Source: Candidatus Hydrogenedentota bacterium (GTDB lineage Bacteria > Hydrogenedentota > Hydrogenedentia > Hydrogenedentales > SLHB01). From it: a stretch of DNA of 64,000 bases. The translations under genes were made by a program, and so were the position numbers. Under the pieces are notes generated by a model. That model made no database searches and was not told the DNA's origin. It worked only from the letters and a program-made list of their open reading frames with translations. Below are positions 35,122-44,455 of the stretch, one piece after another (positions within the stretch are counted from its first letter, which is position 1; each line of letters opens with the position of its first letter). The DNA lies in contig JADLHJ010000027.1 in NCBI GenBank assembly GCA_020848835.1, positions 62,001-126,000 on the forward strand, in the 5' to 3' direction.

Positions 35122-37323
35122 TTATAGATTTTGAATATCCAATTGTAGCCGTGCGCAGACAAATCGCAGTGCGCTACATTCAGTTTGATGTAATGCGGCT
35201 TCTATCGTGCCTAACAAGTCGAGCACTGACATGTCCGACGATTCGATCTGGATTGCAGTGGCGGTTTGTAACTCCATTTCGCTGTGTAGCGCGCTTTCGC
35301 GCCGAATCTTGTCCAGGGCGGCAAGCTGCCCATTTATGCTGACGCCCGGCGTGTAGGCCGCTTCGCGCGTGATACCGTCGTACTTGATGATGTTGCGGGC
35401 CGCATCGCCGTGTTGTTGCAGGTCAATTCGTGCAAAGCGCCGCGCACAGGATTCGCTCGCATCGGCACCCACACGGACGGCCACTCGATCCTCGGCGGAG
35501 AAGGCATCTGCTTCGTCGCGCAAGCGCCGCAAGATTCGTTGCGCACAAGCGAGCGCCACTTCGCAATTGTGCAGTTCCTCCCCAGTCAATATCTTCACGC
35601 ACTCGCTCAGTCCCGTAACGCCGGCGACATAGCGCGCGCGCTCCGGGTCCGCGTAGGCCTTGTTGTTGTACTGAAATGCGAGTGCGGCGTGCGGGCCAAT
35701 GCCGCCGTAAAGAAAGAGCCGATCGAGAAAACTTCGCTTTTCGATCAGCGCTGCGAACGCGACCTGCGCACGCTCCGCGAGTAGATCGTGCAACGCTTCT
35801 TCGCCGGAGGTTTGATACGCAATTCTCGGCAGGTTGAGCGTGACGATTCCGCCAACGAGATCGCGGGCGCGCCAGCGCCGCCCCGGCGCTTCGACTTCTC
35901 CGCGCTCGAACCGCAGCGTCACACAGGCACGCCGTTCGTAGGACTCTAGCAGGCACTCGAGCATACCGCGAAAATCCGCATGCTCGAGGGCGTCGGCATC
36001 GATCGCCACATCGATATGCGGCATTCCGAAAGCATTTCCTTCGTCAATCGCCGCGCCCCAGGTTTCCGCAAACTGCAAGGCGAACATGCACGCGGCAACA
36101 TTCGCGCGCGGCCAACTCAGTTCGACCACCGCCGGTGGTTCATGCGCGGGCGCAATTAATTGCACGAGTGCGTTCCGCGCGATGCGTTCCATGTTCGATT
36201 CGCTGCTCAACGCGGGGGTCAGCGATTCGTTGAAATTGGACCAGCGCACACCTTCCACAAAGTGCGGCTGCATCGCGGAAGTCATGCGCGAGACTTGGGC
36301 GACCAGGCTGAGCGCGCTGCTGGGTGGAGGCGCGTAACGGCCGCCGGAATAGAACGCAAGGCCGAATCGCTTGAGGAATTCGACAAAATGCGTGGCGCTC
36401 TGCATGCGATCGATTTGCGAAAGGCCATGAAGATGAATGTCGCCGCGCCGGTGTGCGTCCGTCACTTCCGCGGAGTGGACCGTCGCCAACGCGAACTCGC
36501 GCTTCACGCGTTGCGCGAGGGTCACGTCGGTCGATGCGGGGTCCTGTTGCCCCTCGATCTCGCCTTGGTTTGGCGTGCAGATAATTTGTTCCGCGTCGAA
36601 CAATGGGACCCCGAGGCGCATGTGTCTTGCGCGGTACCGTTCCAGGCCCAGCTCGACAAGTTTTGCATCGACGAGTTCACGGATCAGTGGCGCGGTGAGC
36701 GTGGTGAGGTTTGCCCGCTGAACGATGCGTTCGACTTCCTCCGCAACGCGTCGCGCGTCGTCCTCAGGCATGCGCGTTTCCCGCGCGAGCGCCTCCACGA
36801 TGCGCGCGCGGTCCCACCCCGTGACTTGTTCATCGCTGGTGCAAACAAACAGCGGACGCGGCGTGAAAGCTTCTATTGCTTCACGTTGGCGCTGCGCTTC
36901 ATCAAGTTCTTTCAGGATTGCGTGTGCGCCACCATGTTCCAACGCGCGCTGCCGCGACCGCCGATCGCGGTAACGCACGTAGGCAACCGCGGTGCGCGCA
37001 TGCCCCATTTCAATCAACACTTTTTCAACGGCGTCGTGTACTTGATCGACATTAGGCGATTCACCGTTTAGGCGTTTGGCGAGATAGATCGTAACACCTG
37101 AAGCGAGACTGTCCGCGCGATCGCGATCGTCGCCGCCGCTCGCTCTTACGGCCTTGAAAATCGCTTCGGCAATCTTGCGTTGTTCGAATTTTTCCTGCCG
37201 TCCGTCGCGCTTCACGATCCATTCGATCGGCGTTGGCGCGTCGACGAAAGGCAACGAAAAGGACAACTGCGCGTCGAATGCGCCTTCCTGTGGCGGAGTA
37301 TTGTCGTCGTTGTTTTCAGTCAT
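35122..37323 (-). CDS. NrdD-like protein with two ATP-cones, no glycyl-radical domain
   Basis: A 733-residue protein resembling the large subunit of anaerobic ribonucleoside-triphosphate reductase. Residues ~33-125 form an ATP-cone (VKRDGRQEKFEQRKIAEAI), and ~160-235 form a second cone-like domain. From ~235 the barrel region of NrdD follows, including HRRGDIHLHGL, GVRWSNFNESL and VTGLSECVKILTGEEL. The last conserved block (YTPGVSINGQL) is followed by a helix and then the stop at FVCARLQLDIQNL. In active NrdD the zinc-binding cysteines and the radical Gly (RVxGYxx) come next; both are absent. Either it is a non-radical paralogue, possibly regulatory, or the missing domain is supplied elsewhere. 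GTG at 37332 is an alternative start. Confidence 0.8.
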   Translation of the reverse strand: MTENNDDNTPPQEGAFDAQLSFSLPFVDAPTPIEWIVKRDGRQEKFEQRKIAEAIFKAVRASGGDDRDRADSLASGVTIYLAKRLNGESPNVDQVHDAVEKVLIEMGHARTAVAYVRYRDRRSRQRALEHGGAHAILKELDEAQRQREAIEAFTPRPLFVCTSDEQVTGWDRARIVEALARETRMPEDDARRVAEEVERIVQRANLTTLTAPLIRELVDAKLVELGLERYRARHMRLGVPLFDAEQIICTPNQGEIEGQQDPASTDVTLAQRVKREFALATVHSAEVTDAHRRGDIHLHGLSQIDRMQSATHFVEFLKRFGLAFYSGGRYAPPPSSALSLVAQVSRMTSAMQPHFVEGVRWSNFNESLTPALSSESNMERIARNALVQLIAPAHEPPAVVELSWPRANVAACMFALQFAETWGAAIDEGNAFGMPHIDVAIDADALEHADFRGMLECLLESYERRACVTLRFERGEVEAPGRRWRARDLVGGIVTLNLPRIAYQTSGEEALHDLLAERAQVAFAALIEKRSFLDRLFLYGGIGPHAALAFQYNNKAYADPERARYVAGVTGLSECVKILTGEELHNCEVALACAQRILRRLRDEADAFSAEDRVAVRVGADASESCARRFARIDLQQHGDAARNIIKYDGITREAAYTPGVSINGQLAALDKIRRESALHSEMELQTATAIQIESSDMSVLDLLGTIEAALHQTECSALRFVCARLQLDIQNL

Positions 37324-37363
37324 GCCAGCCACACCCCAAGAAAAGAAGACTGCGCGTGCGGAA

Positions 37364-37372
37364 ATTGTAGCA
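37364..37372 (-). promoter_or_regulatory. candidate extended -10 promoter
   Basis: On the reverse strand TGCTACAAT matches an extended -10 element, 41 bases before the NrdD-like start. No good -35 box is seen. Confidence 0.35.
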
Positions 37373-37447
37373 AAATGAAAAGGGCGAAGAAATGTCGCTT
37401 CAGGAAAAATACGGTCCGTTGTAGGACATGTGGGCGCAGCGTTTCAT

Positions 37448-38491
37448 TCAATCGTTCACGAAAAGAATCTTGTTCGAGAATTCCGCGCGGTCGCGCATCT
37501 TTTCCATCGCGCTAAACAGATCGGGCAGGCCGACGCGGTGCGTAATCAATGGCTTCACATTGAGCTTGCTATTCGCCATGAATTCGATCACGATACGCCA
37601 ATCATCGCGGCGCGCGGGATCGTACGACGAATTCCAGGATCCTGCCAGGCGAAGTTCCTTGCGCAAGATGGCCCAATACGCGTCTTTCGGCAAGGTCATA
37701 TCGCCCTCAGGATTGCCGAGCAGCACGACACGGCCAAATGGCCTTGTTGCATGCAGGCATTGTGCGACGCCGGGCGCGCTGCCTGTTGCGTCTACAACAA
37801 GGTCCGCGCCGGCGCCTGTTATTGATCGCACTTCTTCGCCAATCGCTCGCTCGCGTGCGTCGAGCAATATGGCGTCCGGCAACAGTTTGTTGGCGAAGTC
37901 CAATTTTCGCCCATCAATGTCGGCGAGCATCACGATGCCTGCGTTCAAGGCGGTCGCCCACATTGCCACCAGCAGTCCAATTGGCCCCGCGCCGACGATG
38001 CAGACTTCTTCGCTCCCCTGAATTGCGCCTTGGCGCAACGCGTGCAATGCAACGGCTGCAGGCTCGGTCATCGCGGCTTCTTCGAGTGATAGATGATCGG
38101 GTATGGGGAGCACATTCCATTCCGGCGCGCAGACGTATTCGGCGAAGGCCCCGTTGGAACGCGAACCGAGGTAGTCGTAGTTCGCGCATTGGGCGTATTT
38201 TTTTTGTGCGCACATGGAGCATTTGCCACAAGGGATCAGCGGGAAGATTGCTGCGCGTGTGCCGACTAATTTTGCATCGACATCGTCGCCAACAGCGACG
38301 ACTGTGCCGGAGAATTCGTGGCCGGGGATTAGCGGGAACTTATAGGTGCCGGTTTTGAAGACGCGCGGGATGTCCGAGCCGCAGACGCCACAGGCACCAA
38401 CGCGAACAAGCACTTCATCGGCGTGGGGCTTTGGATCTGCGGCAGTTTCGCAGCGGAGATCGCCGACGGCATGTAGAACACAGGCTTGCAT
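37448..38491 (-). CDS. zinc-dependent medium-chain alcohol/polyol dehydrogenase
   Basis: A 347-residue MDR enzyme, closest in pattern to galactitol-1-phosphate 5-dehydrogenase and sorbitol dehydrogenase. Catalytic zinc ligands are Cys37 (GVCGSD), His58 and Glu59 (GHE). Structural zinc ligands are Cys88, 91, 94 and 102. The NAD-binding motif is VGAGPIGLL, followed by ADIDGRKLDFA where the acidic residue favours NAD over NADP. The product would be a ketose or ketose phosphate. It is separated from sucD by a long inverted repeat on the same strand, so transcription from sucCD into it may be interrupted. Confidence 0.88.
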   Translation of the reverse strand: MQACVLHAVGDLRCETAADPKPHADEVLVRVGACGVCGSDIPRVFKTGTYKFPLIPGHEFSGTVVAVGDDVDAKLVGTRAAIFPLIPCGKCSMCAQKKYAQCANYDYLGSRSNGAFAEYVCAPEWNVLPIPDHLSLEEAAMTEPAAVALHALRQGAIQGSEEVCIVGAGPIGLLVAMWATALNAGIVMLADIDGRKLDFANKLLPDAILLDARERAIGEEVRSITGAGADLVVDATGSAPGVAQCLHATRPFGRVVLLGNPEGDMTLPKDAYWAILRKELRLAGSWNSSYDPARRDDWRIVIEFMANSKLNVKPLITHRVGLPDLFSAMEKMRDRAEFSNKILFVND

Positions 38492-38502
38492 TTAAAAAGG
38501 AA

Positions 38503-38582
38503 AACCACGGAGACACGGAGTAAACGGAGAGAAGTTTAAAAATTGAACTCGCATTCTCCGTGCTCTCCGTGTCTCCGTGGTT
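38503..38582. repeat. long inverted repeat (CACGGAGA type)
   Basis: Arms 38503-38533 and 38554-38582 begin with the same 18 bases, AACCACGGAGACACGGAG, reading inward from each end. The loop is about 20 bases and A/T-rich. It fills the gap between the alcohol dehydrogenase and sucD. Confidence 0.88.
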
Positions 38583-38593
38583 ACTCGAATTGT

Positions 38594-39459
38594 TTAGTTC
38601 AGCTTCTTCTGCACGAGTTTTACCACGTCGCTGATGATGCGCGCGACAGGGATGCCTGCGGCTTCTAGCTTTTCGATCTTCGCTGCCGCGGTGTCGTCTT
38701 CACCGCCGACGATTGCGCCCGCGTGACCCATGCGGCGTCCGGGTGGCGCGGTGAGTCCGGCCATGAAACCAACGACCGGTTTCTTCATTTTGGTTTTGAA
38801 GTATTCGGCCGCGATGACTTCGTCCTGTCCGCCGATTTCGCCGACGAGTACGACTGCATCCGTGTCGGGGTCTGCTTCAAACAACGGCAACAAATCGACA
38901 AACTTGCTGCCGATGATCGGATCGCCACCGATGCCGATGCAGGTGGACTCGCCAAGACCGCAGTCGGTGAGTTCTTTTACGATTTCGTAGGTGAGCGTGC
39001 CGCTGCGTGAGATGAGGCCGATACGGCCGGGCTTGTGTATCTGCCCGGGCATGATGCCGATCTTGCACGCACCGGGTGTGATGAGACCGGGGCAGTTCGG
39101 GCCGATGAGCCGGACGCCTTTTGCCGTCAGCGCTTCGTAGGCTTCGAGCACGTCAAGCGTGGGAATGCCTTCGGTGATCGCGATGAGCAATTTGATGTCG
39201 GAGTTTGCCGCGTCAAGCATCGCGCCTTTTGCGAAGGCCGCCGGCACGTACATCACAGACGCCGTCGCGCCCGTTGCCTTTACGGCTTCCTGCACGGAGT
39301 TGAAGACCGGCACGCCGCAGGCGGTCTGTCCGCCTTTGCCGGGCGTCACACCGCCGACGATCTTTGTGCCATAGTCGATCATCTGTTGCGTATGGAACGA
39401 GCCGTCGCGCCCGGTGATGCCTTGCACGATGACCTTTGTGTCTTTATCGATAAGAATGC

Positions 39460-39463
<4 letters not shown>
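38594..39463 (-). CDS. sucD: succinyl-CoA ligase subunit alpha
   Basis: A 289-residue alpha subunit that carries the phosphohistidine intermediate and binds CoA in the TCA-cycle step succinyl-CoA to succinate. It has the usual bacterial length. The CoA-binding loop [33 protein letters not shown] and the active-site His247 in RMGHAGAI are all intact. Its start overlaps the stop of sucC by 4 bp, giving the expected sucC-sucD order and coupled synthesis of the two subunits. Confidence 0.97.
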
Positions 39464-40602
<1,139 letters not shown>

Positions 40603-40650
40603 GCGTTAGACCTTTCGTGACAACAAGGCGGGATCACCCAAGAACCGCAA

Positions 40651-40680
40651 ACGATAGCGTGTAAATCGCAATAAAATCAA
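40651..40680 (-). promoter_or_regulatory. candidate promoter of sucCD
   Basis: On the reverse strand TTGATT (40675-40680) and TATCGT (40651-40656) are 18 bp apart, about 48 bases before sucC. Confidence 0.35.
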
Positions 40681-40763
40681 GCCACTGGACGGCGGGACGC
40701 AACGCACGTACACTGGCGCGGGCAATGGCGCGCATCAACCTTAATTAAATGGGCGGGCGCAGT

Positions 40764-42626
40764 ATGTTTCGTGGACACATTCCAGTTAGGACGATTATTC
40801 TCGCGATCTTTTTGGGTTGTATAGCCGTTTGGCTTTGGTTTATGTCTGCGATACCACAGCGTGCTTATGCGCCGGGAGTAAGCCGGCAAAAAGCGCGTAT
40901 CAATGCCAAACTTGATCCTCCGCCCGAGGCGAGAACCGTCGCCGAGGAATCGACACAGCCGGAATTGTTGCCCGAAGTCCCAACTGCAATTTCAGGAACA
41001 GTGACAGATTGGCAGGGAGTAGCAATAGCTAACGCTGAGGTCGCCGCATACCACCCCGATCGCGGTAGCAAAACAACTAAGAGCGACGCGCAAGGTCATT
41101 TCACTATCCGTAATTTGGAGACGGACATGACGTATCGGGTGAGTGCCATCGCGCCGCATTGCAACGAAGCCGCCGTCGACGGGATTTCGCCTGGCTCCAG
41201 CGATATTGAATTGAAATTGACTGCGGCATCCGCTGCGCGCGGTACAGTTATCGACGCTGCTACGCGCACGCCACTAACCGAATTTGAAATTGCGTATTTG
41301 CCGTATGTGCCGGATGAAAAGCAATGGGCCGCGCAAAGTTTAGAAACTTCGATCTCGTGGGAGCGCGTGCGCGATATAGATGGAAGGTTTTCGGCGAACA
41401 ACATTCTGAGCGGTGCGGCCTTTGCTATCGCCGCGCGCGCAAAAGATCACGGTGCCGCATTTATTATCTGCGATGCGCTCGGCCCTGGCGCTACGGTGGA
41501 CAACTTGGTGATTCCGCTCCCCTCCGGTGCATCCCTTTCCGGTAGGGTCACGGCAAGCGATGGCAGCGCCGTTGCCGGCGCGACGATTTACATGGGCAGC
41601 ACAAATGGAAAAGGATCGGCGCAATCGAATGCGGACGGAACGTTTCGTATAGAAGGACTTGCCGCATCGAACTTCATCATTACCGCAAAACATGATGATC
41701 ACGGCGAGACTAGCGCAGAAGTTACCACGACACAGGGCCGCGAAACGAAAGTAGAATTGAAATTTCCTGCGGGGGGGTCTATAGAAGGAGTCGTTACAAA
41801 CTCTGGCGCTCCGGCAGGCGGCGCTCGCGTTCTTGCAGCGGTTAACGACTCGGGCACGTATCGGCATGCAAAGGTCAATGAAACGGGACAATTCAGTATC
41901 TCAGGCCTGCCTGCAGGGAATTATGACCTATTTGCGGATATACCAAATGATGACGGTGGCTTTGACTCGGACAAGCAGATGAGCGCCTCCGCGGAAGTCG
42001 AGGTTGGCAAGATCACTTTTGTGACGCTCGCCTTCCAACCCGCAACTGCGTCAATAACGGTGCGTGTGACGATGAGCGACGCGCCAATGACGGACGCGGC
42101 GGTGCGCGGCGTAATTGGCACTGATGGCGGCGACAAGAATTTTACTGCGACCGCGGATACCGACGGCGTGTATCGCGCAGAGCGTTTGCCGCCAGGCGCT
42201 GCGTACGTCGAAGTGATCGCGAACCAACCCAGTGGTCCACTAAAGCGCGCGCTCACCTTCCCCTTGCGCGACGGCGAAGATGCGCAACACGTAGTGGACT
42301 TTGATGCGCAAGTCGCAATCACCGGAAAAATCACAACGCTCGCGGAGGGCGAGCACGCGGAGGTGATCGTTGTAGCGGGAAAAACCGATGCCGATCTCAA
42401 CAACGCCGAAGAACTGCTCGCGGTGCGCCACATGGCGTCGGGCGTAGCTGAAATGAATGAGGACGGAACGTTTCGCGTAGAAGGTCTCGAACCCGGCGAC
42501 TACACCGTCATTGCCGTCGTTTTCAATCCTGATGATGATGCAGGCAATCCACTGGATACGATGCGACTGACGAAGGAAGCCGTCACGCTCGCAAACGAAA
42601 CCTTGGAACTTGACCTTGCACCGTAG
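40764..42626 (+). CDS. membrane-anchored carboxypeptidase-regulatory-like repeat protein
   Basis: A 620-residue protein. An N-terminal hydrophobic helix (about 8-30) acts as signal or anchor. After a ~40-residue linker come six or so regulatory-like beta-sandwich repeats, seen as ISGTVTDWQGVAIANAEV, LSGRVTASDGSAVAGATI, IEGVVTNSGAPAGGARV and DGTFRVEGLEPGDYTVIAV. It is a third member of the paralogue group found at 19.6-23.6 kb but without a thioredoxin-like end. The start is uncertain (an ATG five codons upstream is possible). Its stop codon lies within the first unit of a 39-bp tandem repeat. Confidence 0.8.
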   Translation: MFRGHIPVRTIILAIFLGCIAVWLWFMSAIPQRAYAPGVSRQKARINAKLDPPPEARTVAEESTQPELLPEVPTAISGTVTDWQGVAIANAEVAAYHPDRGSKTTKSDAQGHFTIRNLETDMTYRVSAIAPHCNEAAVDGISPGSSDIELKLTAASAARGTVIDAATRTPLTEFEIAYLPYVPDEKQWAAQSLETSISWERVRDIDGRFSANNILSGAAFAIAARAKDHGAAFIICDALGPGATVDNLVIPLPSGASLSGRVTASDGSAVAGATIYMGSTNGKGSAQSNADGTFRIEGLAASNFIITAKHDDHGETSAEVTTTQGRETKVELKFPAGGSIEGVVTNSGAPAGGARVLAAVNDSGTYRHAKVNETGQFSISGLPAGNYDLFADIPNDDGGFDSDKQMSASAEVEVGKITFVTLAFQPATASITVRVTMSDAPMTDAAVRGVIGTDGGDKNFTATADTDGVYRAERLPPGAAYVEVIANQPSGPLKRALTFPLRDGEDAQHVVDFDAQVAITGKITTLAEGEHAEVIVVAGKTDADLNNAEELLAVRHMASGVAEMNEDGTFRVEGLEPGDYTVIAVVFNPDDDAGNPLDTMRLTKEAVTLANETLELDLAP

Positions 42627-42735
42627 CGCCAAGTCTCCGCGCCGGGCGGGATTTGCACAATGTAGCGCCAGGCCTCGGCGCTGGGCGGGATTTGCACAAT
42701 GTAGCGCCCGGCCTCCGCGCCGGGCGGGTCTTACA
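42623..42735. repeat. 39-bp tandem repeat, about 2.9 units
   Basis: Units start at 42623, 42662 and 42701. Each has the form GTAGCGCC-GGCCTCCGCGCCGGGCGGG-TTTGCACAAT and can fold on itself. Stem bases differ between units in a paired way (CAG/CTG in unit 2, CGG/CCG in unit 3). The first unit includes the stop codon of the preceding gene. Confidence 0.88.
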
Positions 42736-43011
42736 CCACGAAAACGCGCGCACCTCTTCCGACCATAAGCCCTTGTGCTATAACCACTAAACACACTCAC
42801 GCAATTCATCCTCGTCAATAATTTCCCCCTTGAATCCCAAATCCTTCTTTGTGTTCTATGTGTTCTTTCGTGGCAACCGTCTTCGCATTCCCTTCGTCTC
42901 CTTCGTGCCTTCGTGGTGGTGACTTTCCCACCGTTCTGACTCCTGACTTCTGTCTCCTGACTCCTCTCAGAAAGTGCAACGCCGTGGGCTACACAGTAGG
43001 AGACAACACCA
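42736..43011. other. intergenic stretch of stacked repeats
   Basis: No gene is evident in these 276 bases. They contain pyrimidine-rich repeats of TTCGTGGC/TTCTTTCGTGG type (about 42850-42930) and a run of CTGACTCCTGACTTCTG-like units (about 42937-42968). An inverted 17-bp dispersed repeat (42973-42989) ends close to the ribosome binding site AGGAG of the next gene. Confidence 0.6.
42973..42989. repeat. 17-bp dispersed repeat, copy 3 (inverted)
   Basis: AGTGCAACGCCGTGGGC is the exact reverse complement of the copies at 1856-1872 and 13959-13975. It lies 22 bases before the start of the HGG-motif gene. Confidence 0.7.
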
Positions 43012-43986
43012 ATGCAACCACTCACCCCCCTCGGCACTCCGCTGTCTTCCGCGTGGGACGCTGCGCACATCGCCCTCGTGGAAGCACGCGAATCGGAATT
43101 GAACCGCCGCATTTGTGGGGCGCGGACGTTGTCGGGAGTGCCGTGTGCGCTGGGGCCGAACCATGAGAATGGACGCTGCAAATATCACGGCGGGTTTATT
43201 CTCACCGGCGCGCCGGCGGGCAATCGGAATGCGACCGTGCACGGACTCTACTCGCGGGCGATTCAGGTGTGTGGCGAGCAGTGTCCTATGTGGAAGACTT
43301 GCCCTTGCGCTAGTCCGGAGGTTGCGAAATTGCCGGGGCCGGAACGGCCGCAGTGTCCCTATGAAGTGGCCGCGTATAACGCCGCGTTGACCGATGCGCG
43401 GGCGGGACTTGCTGCGCGCGTGGAAAAAGAAAACAGGGCCGCGGACCAACCTGCCTGCGTGGCGCAGCCGATGGCGGAACAGGCGGCGTGTACGCTGGCG
43501 ATGATGCAGGTGATGCTGCTGCGCGCGTCTTCCGCGCTGGCGGTGAAGCCGATGGTGGATATGGCGATCGTGACCTCCGAGAAGTACAACAGCACCTCCG
43601 CGAAACCCAGCGCGTATTTGCAGGCGTTCATGCGGATATCCAGCGAGCAGCGGCGTTATATGAAAATGTATGCGATGGACGTGCCTGTGACCGCGTCGGA
43701 TGCGGTCATTATCGAACAAGACCTTCGCGGGCATGCGGACACGTCGCTGTTGCCCGAAGACCGCGTTGACCTGGACCAGCATGAGACCCCCGGTCAACGC
43801 CGCGCCGCGGCCTTGTTGACGGAATGTGAACGGCGACTCTCCAAAGGCGACCACGAGCGATCGAAGCACGCCTTCAGTCGCGCACAGTTTCTCTCCCCTG
43901 AAATCGCCGCCCTCGCCCACGACCCAAAGTCGGGATTTTTCCTGCCGCGATTCCACAGCGTGTACCCAATGAAATTGTCCGGGTAG
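43012..43986 (+). CDS. HGG-motif cysteine-rich protein, phage-like
   Basis: A 324-residue protein. The N-terminal part carries the CGARTLSG-CALGPN-GRCKYHGGFILTGAPAGNRNA pattern (Cys35, 45, 56 and His59-Gly60-Gly61) of HGG-motif proteins that are common next to phage packaging genes. A second cluster follows (Cys87, 91, 97, 99, 115) that could bind metal. The remaining two thirds are mostly helical, with no catalytic motif. AGGAG lies 9 bases before the ATG. No other phage gene is nearby, and palindromic repeats border it on both sides, so it may be a remnant of a mobile element or a repeat-associated DNA-binding protein. Function unknown. Confidence 0.7.
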   Translation: MQPLTPLGTPLSSAWDAAHIALVEARESELNRRICGARTLSGVPCALGPNHENGRCKYHGGFILTGAPAGNRNATVHGLYSRAIQVCGEQCPMWKTCPCASPEVAKLPGPERPQCPYEVAAYNAALTDARAGLAARVEKENRAADQPACVAQPMAEQAACTLAMMQVMLLRASSALAVKPMVDMAIVTSEKYNSTSAKPSAYLQAFMRISSEQRRYMKMYAMDVPVTASDAVIIEQDLRGHADTSLLPEDRVDLDQHETPGQRRAAALLTECERRLSKGDHERSKHAFSRAQFLSPEIAALAHDPKSGFFLPRFHSVYPMKLSG

Positions 43987-44059
43987 CGCCGAGCCAGGTA
44001 GCGCCTCGCTCGCCGAGCGCGGCGCGTCTCGAAGCACAGCGCCTCGGCATCACAGAGAC

Positions 44060-44085
44060 GGCGCTTTCGGCGAAACCGCCCTACC
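44060..44085. repeat. palindrome related to 4215-4240
   Basis: GGCGCTTTCG faces CGAAACCGCC with one mismatch and is followed by CTACC, as in the copy near 4.2 kb. Confidence 0.55.
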
Positions 44086-44104
44086 GTGATCCGCGCCGTC
44101 TTTG

Positions 44105-44133
44105 TAGCGTCCAGGCCTCCGCGCCGGACGCTA
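44105..44133. repeat. single copy of 39-bp-family palindrome
   Basis: TAGCGTCC and GGACGCTA form a perfect 8-bp stem around AGGCCTCCGCGCC. This is the same core as the tandem units at 42623-42735, with C-G pairs replaced by T-A. Together the two sites bracket the HGG-motif gene. Confidence 0.75.
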
Positions 44134-44204
44134 TAAATTCGAATGTCCTACACGGGAATTTTCTGAAAAGACACAATGAATGTCAGCCAATTAGTGTGAT
44201 CGTC

Positions 44205-44233
44205 TTGACAGATCGTAGCTCCTATGTTAGCGT
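44205..44233 (+). promoter_or_regulatory. candidate promoter
   Basis: A perfect TTGACA (44205-44210), 17 bp, then TAGCGT (44228-44233), a weak -10. If used, the SGNH hydrolase transcript has a leader of about 215 bases. Confidence 0.35.
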
Positions 44234-44455
44234 GCCGCATTGATCGGGCTGTGTAGTTTTCGGGGTCTTCGGCCAGCACCCATCACGCCGGCGCGCGCCG
44301 TTGCCTTCCGAACCGGGTTCCTAATCGTGTTGTGACAATCCCTGGGGAGAATCCGTGTGAGAGCGCGGGCAGAAGGGAGGTGTCTGGGCAGTATTCCTGG
44401 GTTTTTATGTGAGTCGGGGTATCCATAACCAATAACGAATAAGGGAGCGCGATTC

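Larger units (their letters stand above)
43987..44455. other. repeat block and long leader upstream of SGNH gene
   Basis: About 470 bases with no supported gene. The first 160 hold several GC-rich palindromes, including those listed separately. After 44205 there is a promoter-like sequence and a ~220-base leader before the next ATG. I do not recognise a known riboswitch in the leader. Confidence 0.55.

Noticed and set aside
36160..37071. 303-codon forward-strand frame opposite the NrdD-like gene
   Set aside because: It mirrors the codon structure of a well-conserved reverse-strand gene; high GC third positions produce long antisense frames. No ribosome binding site and no recognisable protein features.
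42623..42735. Possible CRISPR array
   Set aside because: Units are directly adjacent with no variable spacers, the number is under three, and no cas gene is in the window.
42967..44037. 356-codon reverse-strand frame opposite the HGG-motif gene
   Set aside because: The forward frame has a good AGGAG, a motif-bearing N terminus and a sensible length. The reverse translation is rich in Arg and His, as expected for antisense shadow, and overlaps repeat DNA.
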